Origin: Dehalococcoidia bacterium
GTDB lineage: Bacteria; Chloroflexota; Dehalococcoidia; Lucifugimonadales; Lucifugimonadaceae
Length of the DNA stretch: 64,000 nucleotides
Assembly (NCBI GenBank): GCA_002728715.1
Contig: PBVQ01000001.1
Span: 73,805-137,804 of the forward strand
Direction: 5' to 3'
Shown here piece by piece: positions 1 to 9,028 of the stretch (positions within the stretch are counted from its first letter, which is position 1; each line of letters begins with the position of its first letter). The notes under the pieces are model-generated. The model was not told where the DNA came from, did no database searches, and was given only the letters and a program-made list of their open reading frames with translations. The position numbers and the translations under genes are program-made.

Positions 1-776
1 ACTCCAGAAACTATTCCCTTAGATACTCGGATTGAAGAAGCACCTAGGGGATAACCTAAAGCAGCCACAGTTTCTCCAAGCTTTATTTCTTGTTCATTTG
101 CAAAATCTATAGAAGAAAATTCGGATGAACAACAAATTTTTACAATAGCAATATCTTTTTGAACATCTATAGTCATCACTTCCCCTGAAAAATTTTGTAC
201 ATCTGATAAAAGAACATCTACATTTGATGAGTATCCGACAACATGTTGATTCGTAAGAATAAATGCATTCTCTCCTGATAATTCATAAATTACTCCTGAG
301 CCAACTCCGTTTGCTGATGAAATCTTAACGACTGATTTTGAGGCTTTGGATACTAACTCTGCTAAACTCAATTCATCCGATTGAGAAATAGGAGCTGGGA
401 TTGGTGTAGGTGTAGAAATTGGGACCATAGTTGGGGTTGGAGTAGCTAAGGGTGTGGGAGTTAATATAACCTCCTTTACTATTACCGGCATTGGAGTTGC
501 AGTTGGCATAAGAGTTGCAGTTGGTAGCGGAGTTGGCTCTGGTAAAGATGTTATAGTTCCTACAACAGAATTAATTAAATCTTTTTCTGATTTTTCAATT
601 GATTCAACCGTTACTTCTACTAAAAATTCTACAGTTGCCTCAATATTAGTTTCATCCTCGAATATTTTTTCAGATGTTTTTTGTACTATTTCAGAATTAT
701 CACATGAAAACAATATTGATAATATTATCGACGTGATTATAATTACTGTAAATTTATTTTTAAATTTTCTTAACAT
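1..776 (-). CDS. HtrA/DegP-like trypsin-fold serine protease lipoprotein (3' part cut by window edge)
   Basis: The frame opens with ATG at 776 on the minus strand and runs off the left edge, giving about 258 residues. It begins with a short basic segment, a hydrophobic stretch and a lipobox-like L-F-S-C near residue 25, so it is probably an exported lipoprotein. Residues ~75-125 are a Thr/Pro-rich low-complexity linker. A trypsin-like domain then starts: T-N-Q-H-V-V-G carries the likely catalytic His, K-D-I-A-I-V the likely Asp, followed by G-Y-P-L-G and S-K-G-I-V-S-G, all typical of S1C (DegP/HtrA) proteases. The catalytic Ser and any PDZ domain lie outside the window. Expected role is extracytoplasmic protein quality control. 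It diverges from the sulfatase gene across about 54 bp. Confidence 0.8.
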   Translation of the reverse strand, partial: MLRKFKNKFTVIIITSIILSILFSCDNSEIVQKTSEKIFEDETNIEATVEFLVEVTVESIEKSEKDLINSVVGTITSLPEPTPLPTATLMPTATPMPVIVKEVILTPTPLATPTPTMVPISTPTPIPAPISQSDELSLAELVSKASKSVVKISSANGVGSGVIYELSGENAFILTNQHVVGYSSNVDVLLSDVQNFSGEVMTIDVQKDIAIVKICCSSEFSSIDFANEQEIKLGETVAALGYPLGASSIRVSKGIVSG

Positions 777-830
777 AACAACTTTAATAATAATTCTACT
801 TTATAAAGAAATTATCGGGGTGTACAAATT

Positions 831-2465
831 ATGAACCAAAAACCAAACATTATCTTAATTTTAGCTGATGATATGGGTTTTTCTGATCTTGGTTGCTTTG
901 GATCAGAAATAAAAACACCAAACTTAGACAAATTAGCAAAAAATGGACTAAAATTTTCCCAAATGTATAATACCGCAAGATGTTGCCCTTCAAGAGCATC
1001 ACTTTTAACAGGTGTATACCCTCATCAAGCAGGTATTGGTCATATGGTAGGAAATTATGGAATAAGCGAGTATCAAGGTTACCTTAGTAACAATACAGCT
1101 ACAATAGCAGAAGTATTACGAACAGGTGGATATAGAACACAAATGTCTGGTAAATGGCATGTTGGGGGTACTGCTCCATTAAATGACGATGAAAATTGGA
1201 ATCCAGGAGACAAGGAACATCCAACTCCAAATCAAAGAGGATTTGATCATTTCTGGGGAACAATGGCTGGTGGAGGAAATTATTTTTCACCAAAAACCTT
1301 AATGGATAATGATGAAAAAATTGAAGTAGATACGCATGATTTTTACTATACAGAAAAAATTACCGATCACGCAGTAGAAATGATAAATGAATCTGTAAAT
1401 GATTCTAAACCTTTTTTTTCATACATAGCGTACACTGCACCTCATTGGCCATTACATGCAAAAAAAGATGATATTGAAAAATACCAAAATGTCTATGACA
1501 ATGGTTGGGATAAATTACGCCAAGAAAGGTATAAAAACTTAAGGAATCTTGGAATAATTAAAGAATCTTGGAATATAAGTGAAAGAGATAAAGATGCAGA
1601 AAAGTGGGAAAATGTAGAGCACAAAGAATGGGAAGCCTCAAGAATGCAAGTTTATGCTGCTCAGATAGACAACCTAGATCAAGGAGTTGGAAGAATCGTA
1701 GAATCTTTAGAAAAAAATAATATAAGAAATAATACTATAATTATGTTTCTTTCAGATAATGGAGGTTGCGCTGAATTTTTAGCAGAAGACACAAATACCC
1801 CTGATAATTTAATGTTTGATGTGCCACTATGGGATGGCACTAAACTCAAAATGGGTAATAACCCAAATATCAAGCCTGGAGATAGAGATACATTTCAAAG
1901 TTACGACATTGGTTGGTCAAACGCATCCAATACTCCATTCAGACTCCATAAAAGATGGGTGCATGAAGGAGGAATATCTACACCATTTATAATTAATTGG
2001 CCAGAAAAAATTAGAATGAACAACATAATTGAACGCACATCACATATCATGGATATTTCTGCGACTATATATGATATCGCGGAAATAAGTTATCCGAGTT
2101 CTATAAAATCAAACTCTATAATTAAGCTTGAAGGTGAAAGTTTCTATGAAAATTTATTCGAAAATGAAAAACAAAATAGAAGTAAAACTATTTTTTGGGA
2201 ACACGAAGGTAATAAAGCTGTTAGAAAAGGAAAATGGAAACTAGTATGTGAAGAAAATACTCGATGGGAACTCTACGATATGATTGATGATAGAACAGAA
2301 CTCAATGATCTATCCGACAAATTTCCTGAAATAGTTAATGAACTAAATAATGAGTATATTGATTGGTCAAAAAGAATTAGGGTACTACCCTGGCCTATAA
2401 TACCTGATCAAAATAAAAAAGAACTTGTAAGAGAAGGAACAGATCATATTCACGAGATCAAGTAA
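831..2465 (+). CDS. Type I (formylglycine-dependent) sulfatase
   Basis: 544 residues, full length for the arylsulfatase family. The FGly signature C-C-P-S-R-A-S-L-L-T-G places the modified cysteine at C51, with R55 following. Metal and active-site residues are visible: D13-D14 (L-A-D-D-M-G), K108/H110 (G-K-W-H), H205 (A-P-H-W-P), D309-N310 (L-S-D-N-G-G) and K374. No convincing signal peptide, so it may be cytoplasmic. It would hydrolyse a sulfate ester of unknown identity after activation by a formylglycine-generating enzyme, which is not encoded here. No transporter or second sulfatase flanks it. A GGGGTG-like ribosome site precedes the ATG. Family assignment is firm, substrate is not. Confidence 0.93.
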   Translation: MNQKPNIILILADDMGFSDLGCFGSEIKTPNLDKLAKNGLKFSQMYNTARCCPSRASLLTGVYPHQAGIGHMVGNYGISEYQGYLSNNTATIAEVLRTGGYRTQMSGKWHVGGTAPLNDDENWNPGDKEHPTPNQRGFDHFWGTMAGGGNYFSPKTLMDNDEKIEVDTHDFYYTEKITDHAVEMINESVNDSKPFFSYIAYTAPHWPLHAKKDDIEKYQNVYDNGWDKLRQERYKNLRNLGIIKESWNISERDKDAEKWENVEHKEWEASRMQVYAAQIDNLDQGVGRIVESLEKNNIRNNTIIMFLSDNGGCAEFLAEDTNTPDNLMFDVPLWDGTKLKMGNNPNIKPGDRDTFQSYDIGWSNASNTPFRLHKRWVHEGGISTPFIINWPEKIRMNNIIERTSHIMDISATIYDIAEISYPSSIKSNSIIKLEGESFYENLFENEKQNRSKTIFWEHEGNKAVRKGKWKLVCEENTRWELYDMIDDRTELNDLSDKFPEIVNELNNEYIDWSKRIRVLPWPIIPDQNKKELVREGTDHIHEIK

Positions 2466-2485
2466 AAAAAGAATTTTCAAAACTT

Positions 2486-2561
2486 TGGTGGGCCAGGCAG
2501 GAATCGAACCTGCGACCGATCGGTTATGAGCCGATTGCTCTAACCCCTGAGCTACTGGCCC
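2486..2561 (-). tRNA. tRNA with CAU anticodon (elongator Met or Ile2)
   Basis: A 76-nt cloverleaf on the minus strand with the 3' CCA encoded. The 7-bp acceptor stem GGGCCAG/CTGGCCC is perfect; the anticodon loop reads CTCATAA, giving anticodon CAU; the T arm is GCAGG-TTCGATT-CCTGC. The anticodon stem lacks the three consecutive G-C pairs of initiator tRNA-fMet. The short D-loop (AGCTCAGGGGTTAGAGC) and GGTCGCAGG region resemble lysidine-modified tRNA-Ile2 slightly more than elongator tRNA-Met, but sequence alone does not settle it. Confidence 0.93.
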
Positions 2562-2571
2562 AAAGAAATAA

Positions 2572-2618
2572 TTTTATTGATAAAATTTCAATATTAGATT
2601 GATATTTTATCAATAAAA
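2572..2618. repeat. Long near-perfect palindrome between tRNA and enolase-superfamily gene
   Basis: A 15-bp arm at 2572-2586 (TTTTATTGATAAAAT) is exactly complementary to 2604-2618. After one T-T mismatch a further 5-bp inner stem (TCAAT/ATTGA) closes a 5-nt loop (ATTAG), so 20 of 21 positions pair. It lies between a tRNA gene on one strand and an enolase-superfamily gene on the other and overlaps a candidate -35 element. An operator for divergent control, or an AT-only hairpin, are both possible. Confidence 0.7.
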
Positions 2619-2627
2619 GCGGATAAT
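2599..2627 (+). promoter_or_regulatory. Candidate sigma70 promoter for the enolase-superfamily gene
   Basis: TTGATA at 2599-2604 is followed after 17 bp by GATAAT at 2622-2627, with the ATG 35 bp further on at 2663. The -35 hexamer is inside the right half of the palindrome at 2572-2618, so a palindrome-binding protein would block it. Assigned by eye in AT-rich DNA. Confidence 0.45.
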
Positions 2628-2662
2628 GATTACAAATTACGATAAGAAATATAGGGAAAATA

Positions 2663-3784
2663 ATGAAAATTACAAATGTATACAACAAATTATATAAATG
2701 GCCAAGATCAGTACCAATTACTAACGGTTTGTATACTTACACACATAACTCATTAGACCTTATTATAATTGAAACTGATGACCCAGATATTAGAGGAATT
2801 GGGATTGCAGGAAATACTCCTGGAGGTAATGTGCTAAATAATGCCAGCAGTAAGATTGCTGAAGGATTTGTTGAATATTTCAAAGGAATACTTGTAGGAC
2901 TAGATCCTTTGGATAATGAAGCACTGTGGCATGCAATGTGGAAACCAAAATTAGTAGGAAGAAGAGGAATATCAACAAGAATAATCTCAGGCATAGATAT
3001 AGCTCTATGGGATATAAAAGGGAAAATTGCTCAAATGCCTTTATATAAATTGTTGGGAGGTTTCACAAATAAAGTAGATACATACATAGCGGGCGGTTAT
3101 TACGAGGAAGGTAAGGGATTAAATGAGTTGGCAAAAGAGATGGAAGATAATGTAGAACTTGGAGCTAGGGCGGTAAAAATAAAAGTCGGAGCAGTCTCAA
3201 TTAATGAAGATGTAGAGAGAGTTCGAATCTGTAGAGAATCAATAGGGCCAAATGTAAAACTTATGGTAGATGCTAATAATGCTTACAGGCACTATGAAGC
3301 AATTGAATTTGCAAGGAAAGCTGAAAAACATGATATATTTTGGTTTGAAGAGCCTGTAGAACCAGATGATTATATCGGTCAAGCTGAAATAACTAAATCT
3401 ACCTCTATACCTGTAGCAGCAGGAGAAAATGAATATTCAAGATATGGGTTCAGAGATATGATTAATTCTAGAGCTGTAGATATACTTCAGCCAGATGGAA
3501 TAATTATGGGAGGAGTTACAGAATTTATGAAAGTAGCTGCTCTGGCACAAGCAAATGACCTTGATATAGCGCCTCATGGTCCACAAGAACTACACATACA
3601 TCTTGTTGCAGCTATACCGAATGGACTTATTTTAGAATATTACCGAGATTCAGTTAATCCAATGCATGGAAAAATATGGGAAGATGAGTTATATATTGAA
3701 GATGGATATGTATATGCCCCTGATAGACCAGGACTTGGTTTAGTTCCTAAATGGGATACACTTGAGCCATATAGGATCAACTAA
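2663..3784 (+). CDS. Mandelate racemase-subgroup enolase-superfamily enzyme
   Basis: 373 residues with the N-terminal capping domain and C-terminal barrel of the enolase superfamily. Residue spacing matches mandelate racemase with a constant +8 offset: K172-x-K174 at the end of strand 2, metal ligands D203, E229 and E255, and the D278/H305 dyad. Such enzymes remove the alpha-proton of a carboxylate and then racemise or dehydrate it; acid-sugar dehydratase is the commonest outcome. Substrate cannot be read from the sequence. It is preceded by an AGGG ribosome site and its own candidate promoter, and is followed by XdhC after 64 bp. Confidence 0.88.
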   Translation: MKITNVYNKLYKWPRSVPITNGLYTYTHNSLDLIIIETDDPDIRGIGIAGNTPGGNVLNNASSKIAEGFVEYFKGILVGLDPLDNEALWHAMWKPKLVGRRGISTRIISGIDIALWDIKGKIAQMPLYKLLGGFTNKVDTYIAGGYYEEGKGLNELAKEMEDNVELGARAVKIKVGAVSINEDVERVRICRESIGPNVKLMVDANNAYRHYEAIEFARKAEKHDIFWFEEPVEPDDYIGQAEITKSTSIPVAAGENEYSRYGFRDMINSRAVDILQPDGIIMGGVTEFMKVAALAQANDLDIAPHGPQELHIHLVAAIPNGLILEYYRDSVNPMHGKIWEDELYIEDGYVYAPDRPGLGLVPKWDTLEPYRIN

Positions 3785-3848
3785 TTATTACCAAATAAAT
3801 AGGTTATAAGTATAATTAAACATATACAAATAATTTTTAAAGGCAACT

Positions 3849-4970
3849 ATGGAAGAAGTTTTTTTAAAGGCTGAAGAAGAATTCTCAAGTAATAATAATT
3901 TTGCTATTGCTACTGTTATAAAAACATCTGGATCAACACCACAAAAACCTGGTGCAAAATTATTAGTTAAGAACGATAAAACTGCAATTGGTACTTTGGG
4001 TGGAGGTTGTGTTGAAGGCGACATATGGTTTGCAGCTTCAGAAATGCTGAAGAATAAAACTGCATCTGAAATGAAAGAATATGAACTTAATGAAGAATTA
4101 GCAGCAGAAGATGGGCTTGTTTGTGGAGGTACAATGTTTTTTCTTTTAGATAACATTTACAAATCTGAAACTCTAAAAAAATACAACCAAGAAATAATTT
4201 CTGCATATAATGGCGGACCATCTGTGTCATTGGCGACATTAACGAAAAAACCAATAACATCACTGGCTAAAATAGGAGATAAAATACTCATAAGAGAAAA
4301 TAAATCGACTTCTGGTACTCTTGGAGATGAAATTTTAGATAATTTGGCAAAAAAAACTTCAGATGAAATATTACCCCTTGGCAAAAATAAATATGTATAT
4401 GATAAAAGAGGGTATGAATTTTTTATAGAAGCATATACCAATCACCCTACTCTAGTTATTGCAGGAGGAGGTCATGTATCAAAAGCAATATATAATATTG
4501 CAATAACTCTGGGCTATAAAATTATTATCATCGATGATAGAGAAAAATTTTCTAACTCAAAAAGATTTCCTAAAGCTACAGAAACTTTAGTTGGTGATTA
4601 TTCAAAAGAATTAGAAAAAATCAAACTAGGAACTAACTCATTTATTGTCATAGCAACTAGAGGTCATAAGTATGATGCATATGCTACTGCGGCAGCACTA
4701 AGAACAAATGCAAGCTATGTTGGCTTATTAGGCTCGAAAAGAAAAGCTATATTAATTTATCAAGAGTTATTTTCAAATGGCTTTAGTTACGATGAAGTTA
4801 GTGAAATTCATTCTCCTATTGGTTTAGATTTATCTGCAAGAACACCTGAAGAAATATCATTATCTATCATGGCAGAAATAACAGCATTCAGGCTAGGTGG
4901 AAAGGGTAATTTTTTGAAACTGGATAAAAACTTAATCGATAAAGCATTTAAAAAATCTAAAGCTAGTTAA
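3849..4970 (+). CDS. XdhC/CoxI-family molybdenum hydroxylase maturation factor
   Basis: 373 residues with an N-terminal XdhC_CoxI region (T-S-G-S-T-P-Q-K-P-G followed by G-T-L-G-G-G-C-V-E-G) and a C-terminal Rossmann part (V-I-A-G-G-G-H-V-S near residue 204, then the H-S-P-I-G-L-D motif). XdhC proteins bind and sulfurate molybdenum cofactor before insertion into xanthine dehydrogenase or CO dehydrogenase type enzymes. The next gene 7 bp downstream is a MocA/MobA-like nucleotidyltransferase, which supports the role. No molybdenum hydroxylase subunits lie in the window. Confidence 0.88.
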   Translation: MEEVFLKAEEEFSSNNNFAIATVIKTSGSTPQKPGAKLLVKNDKTAIGTLGGGCVEGDIWFAASEMLKNKTASEMKEYELNEELAAEDGLVCGGTMFFLLDNIYKSETLKKYNQEIISAYNGGPSVSLATLTKKPITSLAKIGDKILIRENKSTSGTLGDEILDNLAKKTSDEILPLGKNKYVYDKRGYEFFIEAYTNHPTLVIAGGGHVSKAIYNIAITLGYKIIIIDDREKFSNSKRFPKATETLVGDYSKELEKIKLGTNSFIVIATRGHKYDAYATAAALRTNASYVGLLGSKRKAILIYQELFSNGFSYDEVSEIHSPIGLDLSARTPEEISLSIMAEITAFRLGGKGNFLKLDKNLIDKAFKKSKAS

Positions 4971-4977
4971 TCAAATA

Positions 4978-5607
4978 ATGACAAAAATAAATTTTACTTC
5001 AGGCATAATTTTGAGTGGAGGTAAATCTCAGAGAATGAATTACCCCAAAGCAATGTTAAGTTGGGGTGACAGTATACTTATAAATTATCAAATCATCTCA
5101 TTGTTTAATGCTGGCTGTAGCGAGGTGGTTGTTGTAACAGGAAAAGACCATGAGGTAATCAGTAAAAATATTATAAAAAATAATAACTTGAAACTTGTCT
5201 ATAATTCATCATATGAAAAAGGTAAAACGACCTCAATAAAATCAGGATTAGAGAAAGTTTCAGATATCTCAGATACAATTATGATAATAGCTGTTGATCA
5301 GCCAAGACCTCCACATATAATAAAAAAATTAATCGAATTTCATAATAATAATAATTTTGATATTACATACCCTATTTATAAAAAAAGAGGAGGACATCCA
5401 CTGATTTTTGCGAAAAAAATGTTACCTGAATTACTCAAAATTTCTGAGAATAAAAAAGGAATTAGAGAAATTTTTAATAATCAAAATTTTACTCATGGGA
5501 AATTAGATTTTGCAAGTATGATCGTAAGAGTTGATATTAACACCATTGAAGATTATGAAAGAGCAAAATTAGATTTTGATAATATCGAGGAAATTTCTAT
5601 TGAATGA
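4978..5607 (+). CDS. MocA/MobA-like molybdopterin nucleotidyltransferase
   Basis: 209 residues of the NTP_transf_3 fold. The N-terminal nucleotide-binding signature L-S-G-G-K-S-Q-R-M is followed by P-K-A-M-L, and the metal-binding D-Q-P-R lies near residue 105. Adjacent to xdhC this is best read as the CTP:molybdopterin cytidylyltransferase (MocA) that makes MCD for xanthine-dehydrogenase-family enzymes; a GTP-using MobA or a related sugar-nucleotide enzyme cannot be excluded. It starts 7 bp after xdhC and its end overlaps the next gene, so the three are probably co-transcribed. Confidence 0.8.
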   Translation: MTKINFTSGIILSGGKSQRMNYPKAMLSWGDSILINYQIISLFNAGCSEVVVVTGKDHEVISKNIIKNNNLKLVYNSSYEKGKTTSIKSGLEKVSDISDTIMIIAVDQPRPPHIIKKLIEFHNNNNFDITYPIYKKRGGHPLIFAKKMLPELLKISENKKGIREIFNNQNFTHGKLDFASMIVRVDINTIEDYERAKLDFDNIEEISIE

Positions 5608-6277
5608 TAATAATGTTTTTCCTGACTCAGGAGAAAAAATAATAAATATTATTGATAAATCATACGCTTTTGTGAAGGAAAATATTAGATGGGCTATAAC
5701 AGAGCACGATCTTTATGAAAATATAAAAAACAACCTTGAACGTAATAGTTTATTAGTAGAAAATATTTTTCTTGGATTCAATGAGAATACTATGGATGAA
5801 TCTTATATTCCAGTACCAGGTCACTCAAAAATAATCAAAAGAGAAGGTTGGCTTTCAATTATTATAGATTATAGATTCGAAAATGAGAAAATTACCAATA
5901 AAATTGCTTGGATAGCTAAATTAGGAAAAGACCCTGAATATGAATTTCAAAACTCTTATAAAAAACTAATGGAATTAAGAAATTTATCATATAAGTTCAT
6001 TATGAATAAAATTTCTAGTGGGCAATTATTAATAAAGTCTGATATAGATGACTTCATTAATAAAAAGTCAAAAAATATTTTTTCAGAAAAATCAATTTTT
6101 CAAAAAAATATTAAAATCAGTAAATATAAAAATGGTATCATATCAATTAATTTCTTAATATATTCAGTATTAAATGACATTAAATTACCAGTGAATATTG
6201 ATTTAATTATTTCAAAAAATAAACTTAATGTGTTGAGCAGATTTCAAAAAAATATACTTATTTTGGACACACATTAA
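5600..6277 (+). CDS. Degenerate M24 (creatinase/aminopeptidase P-like) protein
   Basis: About 225 residues. I prefer TTG at 5600, which has GAGGA 8 bp upstream, over TTG at 5576 (233 residues). The middle resembles the pita-bread fold of M24 peptidases: G-W-L-S-I-I-I-D-Y, a strand pair, an L-G-K-D-P-E turn, a long helix and S-S-G-Q, mirroring the order seen in Xaa-Pro aminopeptidases. The second metal Asp, the metal His and the paired Glu residues are not evident, so catalysis is doubtful. It is translationally coupled to the MocA-like gene. Function unknown; fold assignment is by eye. Confidence 0.5.
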   Translation: MNDNNVFPDSGEKIINIIDKSYAFVKENIRWAITEHDLYENIKNNLERNSLLVENIFLGFNENTMDESYIPVPGHSKIIKREGWLSIIIDYRFENEKITNKIAWIAKLGKDPEYEFQNSYKKLMELRNLSYKFIMNKISSGQLLIKSDIDDFINKKSKNIFSEKSIFQKNIKISKYKNGIISINFLIYSVLNDIKLPVNIDLIISKNKLNVLSRFQKNILILDTH

Positions 6278-6278
6278 G

Positions 6279-7241
6279 TTAGATTTTTATAGATTTACCA
6301 TAATTATTTTCTATCGCTAAATTATAAATACTTATAGCCATTGCTAAATCTTCCAAAGCTAGTCCTTGAGATTCAAATAAAGTTGAAATATTTTGAAATT
6401 TTTCTGATACTTTTTTACGATAAATAATTTCCGATAAACTTAAGGCCGTTTCCCATGAAAACACACCTTGTTCTTGAGCTCTAAGTAATTCTCCAGATTC
6501 AATTTTAGCCTGAGAGATTTCATCACAAATTATTTTGTCCATCTTGCCTATGACATCAATTTCAACTTCAGTTTTCGTCCAAGAATTATTTCCTGCTGCA
6601 TTTATATGTATCCCCGGATTAATCATTTCTTTCGTTATAACAGGTATAGGGGAATTGGTCACAGATGTTAAAATATCGAAGTTGATTTTAATAAAATTTT
6701 CGTAGTCTAAAGGTAATACACTAATATTAAATTTTTCTGCCATTTTCAAAGCAAAATTTTCTCTATTATTTTTTTCTCTTGAATATACAAAGACTTCATT
6801 AATATCTCTTACACTAATTATAGCTTCAAATTGAGTTTCAGCCTGATATCCTGAGCCAATAATACCAAAAATCTTAGAATTAGTTTTTGAGAGATATTTT
6901 GATGCTAAACCAGATACTGCACCCGTTCTTATCTGACCAAGAATATTTGCTTGAATGATAGCAATTAGCCCTCTACCAGTAGTATCATATAACATAACAT
7001 TAAAATCTATACCGTTTTTATGACTAACATAGGATTTGTTAGCTGCATATCCTTTAGTTATCCATGAGGCACTCATAAAGTTATATTGGCCATCAGAAGT
7101 CGGCAATCTATATCTTGGATAATTAAAAATTTCTCCTTTTGCAAATGCATAAAAAGCATCTTCCATACAATCAATAGTTGTCTGCATATTTGTTATTTTG
7201 GAAACTTCTGATTCTGAAATGAATAATACTTCTTGTGACAT
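6279..7241 (-). CDS. Ornithine cyclodeaminase / mu-crystallin family dehydrogenase
   Basis: 320 residues. A Rossmann dinucleotide site G-I-I-G-S-G-Y-Q-A sits near residue 126, and the family-typical N-terminal R-Y-R-L-P and T-G-A-V-S-G segments are present. Members include ornithine cyclodeaminase, alanine dehydrogenase, ketimine reductase and delta1-pyrroline-2-carboxylate reductase; the exact reaction is not determined. It starts 1 bp after thiD ends, at the distal end of the thiamine transport operon, although no thiamine role is known for the family. It converges with the M24-like gene. Confidence 0.85.
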   Translation of the reverse strand: MSQEVLFISESEVSKITNMQTTIDCMEDAFYAFAKGEIFNYPRYRLPTSDGQYNFMSASWITKGYAANKSYVSHKNGIDFNVMLYDTTGRGLIAIIQANILGQIRTGAVSGLASKYLSKTNSKIFGIIGSGYQAETQFEAIISVRDINEVFVYSREKNNRENFALKMAEKFNISVLPLDYENFIKINFDILTSVTNSPIPVITKEMINPGIHINAAGNNSWTKTEVEIDVIGKMDKIICDEISQAKIESGELLRAQEQGVFSWETALSLSEIIYRKKVSEKFQNISTLFESQGLALEDLAMAISIYNLAIENNYGKSIKI

Positions 7242-7242
7242 T

Positions 7243-8049
7243 TTATTTTCTCAACTTATAAAAATGGTCAACAGGTCCATTTCCATTACCTATTAATAAA
7301 TCGTTCGACATAGCATTCCATACATAATCTTTTGAATTAATAAATGATTGCTTTATATTTTCGCCTAATGCAATATTAGCTGTAAAAGCAGCTGCAAAAG
7401 TACAACCCGTACCATGATTATTTTTAGATTTCAATCTTGGTAATGAGTATTCATAAAAAGTATCATCACTATAAAGAATATCTATAGAGTCTTTATTATT
7501 ATTATCATGGCCACCCTTAACAATAATATTTTTTACCCCAAGTTTTCTTATCTTAACACAACCATTTTTAATATCATTTATAGTGATTATTTTTTCGTTC
7601 AATAAAGTAGCTAATTCCGGAATATTTGGAGTAACAGCAAAACTGATAGGAATCAGGCTATTTTTATACTCATCGATTGCTTCTGACTGCAGTAAAGTAT
7701 CTCCTGATGAAGCAACCATTACAGGATCAACAATTAATTTTTCCCATTTGTACTCTTTTGCCTTATCAGATACAATTTTTACAATATCAGGAGTAAAAAG
7801 CATTCCAGTCTTAATAGCTCTTAAGTCAAAATCTTCAACTAAACAATCTATTTGAGATGAAATCATAGATAAATCTAATGCACTTACATCTCTAACACGT
7901 TTAGTATTCTGCGAAGTAACTACAGTGATAGCAGTAGTTCCATATACACCCAAAGAAGAAAAGGTTTTTAGATCAGCTTGTATTCCTGCTCCTGAACCAG
8001 AATCACTTCCTGCTATTGTTAATACAATTGGAATTTTAGATTTTTTCAA
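7243..8049 (-). CDS. thiD: Hydroxymethylpyrimidine / phosphomethylpyrimidine kinase
   Basis: 268 residues, normal ThiD length. The N-terminus has [16 protein letters not shown], and the ribokinase-family anion hole with catalytic Asp is replaced by the ThiD form G-T-G-C-T-F near residue 217. The enzyme phosphorylates HMP and HMP-P to HMP-PP for thiamine synthesis. The TTG start is supported by GAGGTGA immediately upstream. It follows the HMP-type transporter genes by 4 bp, so imported pyrimidine is delivered directly to this salvage kinase under the same TPP control. Confidence 0.93.
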   Translation of the reverse strand: MKKSKIPIVLTIAGSDSGSGAGIQADLKTFSSLGVYGTTAITVVTSQNTKRVRDVSALDLSMISSQIDCLVEDFDLRAIKTGMLFTPDIVKIVSDKAKEYKWEKLIVDPVMVASSGDTLLQSEAIDEYKNSLIPISFAVTPNIPELATLLNEKIITINDIKNGCVKIRKLGVKNIIVKGGHDNNNKDSIDILYSDDTFYEYSLPRLKSKNNHGTGCTFAAAFTANIALGENIKQSFINSKDYVWNAMSNDLLIGNGNGPVDHFYKLRK

Positions 8050-8053
8050 AGAA

Positions 8054-9028
8054 TCACCTCAAAATATAGGAAAAATCTTTATAGGTTTTGTTAACATCAA
8101 GGTCACTAGAGATTAGTTTTTCAGATTTCATCCAATCTGAAAAATCTAACCATTTTTCTTGATTTATACTTCCGAATAGATTATTGTTATTTTGCCATAA
8201 GGGTACTAATAATTCTACTCCTGCCCTATCAACTTTTTCATCTACAGAATCTTCATTATACTTAATTAAAATATCAATTGAATTTTGTGGTTCAGAAATG
8301 GCTTTTCTGTAGCCTTCTGATAAAGAAATTATGAGTTTTTCAACAATTTCAGGATTTTTTTCTAAATTTTCTTCAGATGTTACCAAAATCAGCTCATAGT
8401 AAGGAGGAACGCACCATTCATCAGGATATATTATATTTGTTTCGTATCCTTCATTAGACATAACAATTGATTCATGTGTCCAGTATGCACCAATGATTGC
8501 ATCTACGTTTTTAGATAGCAAGGTTTGTCCTAACGACCACCCCACATCGATTACATCTAACGTTGACGAATCTGCATTATCACATTTCATCATAGTATTT
8601 AGCATAGATTGATTCCAAGGTATTCCTGGGAAACCAATTTTTTTATACTCTAGATCTTTAGGACGAATTAAATTTGATGACTTCAGGGTCATAATCGAAT
8701 TTAATGGCCTTGGAACTATCCCTGCAATGGCTACTACAGGAACACCTTGGTCTCGTGCAAGTAATAAATCTGGTTGATAAAATAATCCATAATCTGATTC
8801 ACCGCTAGCAATTAGGTTTAGAACAGTTGCAGGATCTGCTGGAGGTTCGACAGATAAATCAATACTATTTTTTTCAAATATTTTATCTTCTATTGCAACA
8901 TAAATCCCTGCATGATTTGCATTAGGGTACCAATCAAGAGTTAATAATACTTCTTGATTTTTCTCATCTGAACTTGAACAAGCAACCACAGAAATACTGA
9001 TTAAAATAAACAATAAACTGATTTTCAT
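8054..9028 (-). CDS. thiY: HMP/thiamine-precursor ABC transporter substrate-binding lipoprotein (NMT1/THI5-like)
   Basis: The start is ATG 9028, giving 324 residues and a lipoprotein signal ending V-V-A-C-S-S-S; a longer frame to 9166 lies inside the permease gene and was rejected. The mature part carries the NMT1/THI5 opening [14 protein letters not shown], typical of ThiY proteins that bind formylamino-pyrimidine or HMP. Gene order permease-ThiY-ThiD behind a TPP riboswitch supports pyrimidine-precursor uptake. The ATG overlaps the permease stop by 4 bp (ATGA). Confidence 0.87.
   Translation of the reverse strand: MKISLLFILISISVVACSSSDEKNQEVLLTLDWYPNANHAGIYVAIEDKIFEKNSIDLSVEPPADPATVLNLIASGESDYGLFYQPDLLLARDQGVPVVAIAGIVPRPLNSIMTLKSSNLIRPKDLEYKKIGFPGIPWNQSMLNTMMKCDNADSSTLDVIDVGWSLGQTLLSKNVDAIIGAYWTHESIVMSNEGYETNIIYPDEWCVPPYYELILVTSEENLEKNPEIVEKLIISLSEGYRKAISEPQNSIDILIKYNEDSVDEKVDRAGVELLVPLWQNNNNLFGSINQEKWLDFSDWMKSEKLISSDLDVNKTYKDFSYILR

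Noticed and set aside
454..834. Plus-strand open frame of 126 codons at the window start
   Set aside because: Its G-V/V-G-rich repetitive translation is the antisense of the Thr-Pro linker of the HtrA-like gene, and the minus frame has a lipobox and protease motifs.
2486..2561. Initiator tRNA-fMet
   Set aside because: The anticodon stem lacks the three G-C pairs, and the first acceptor pair is a normal G-C.
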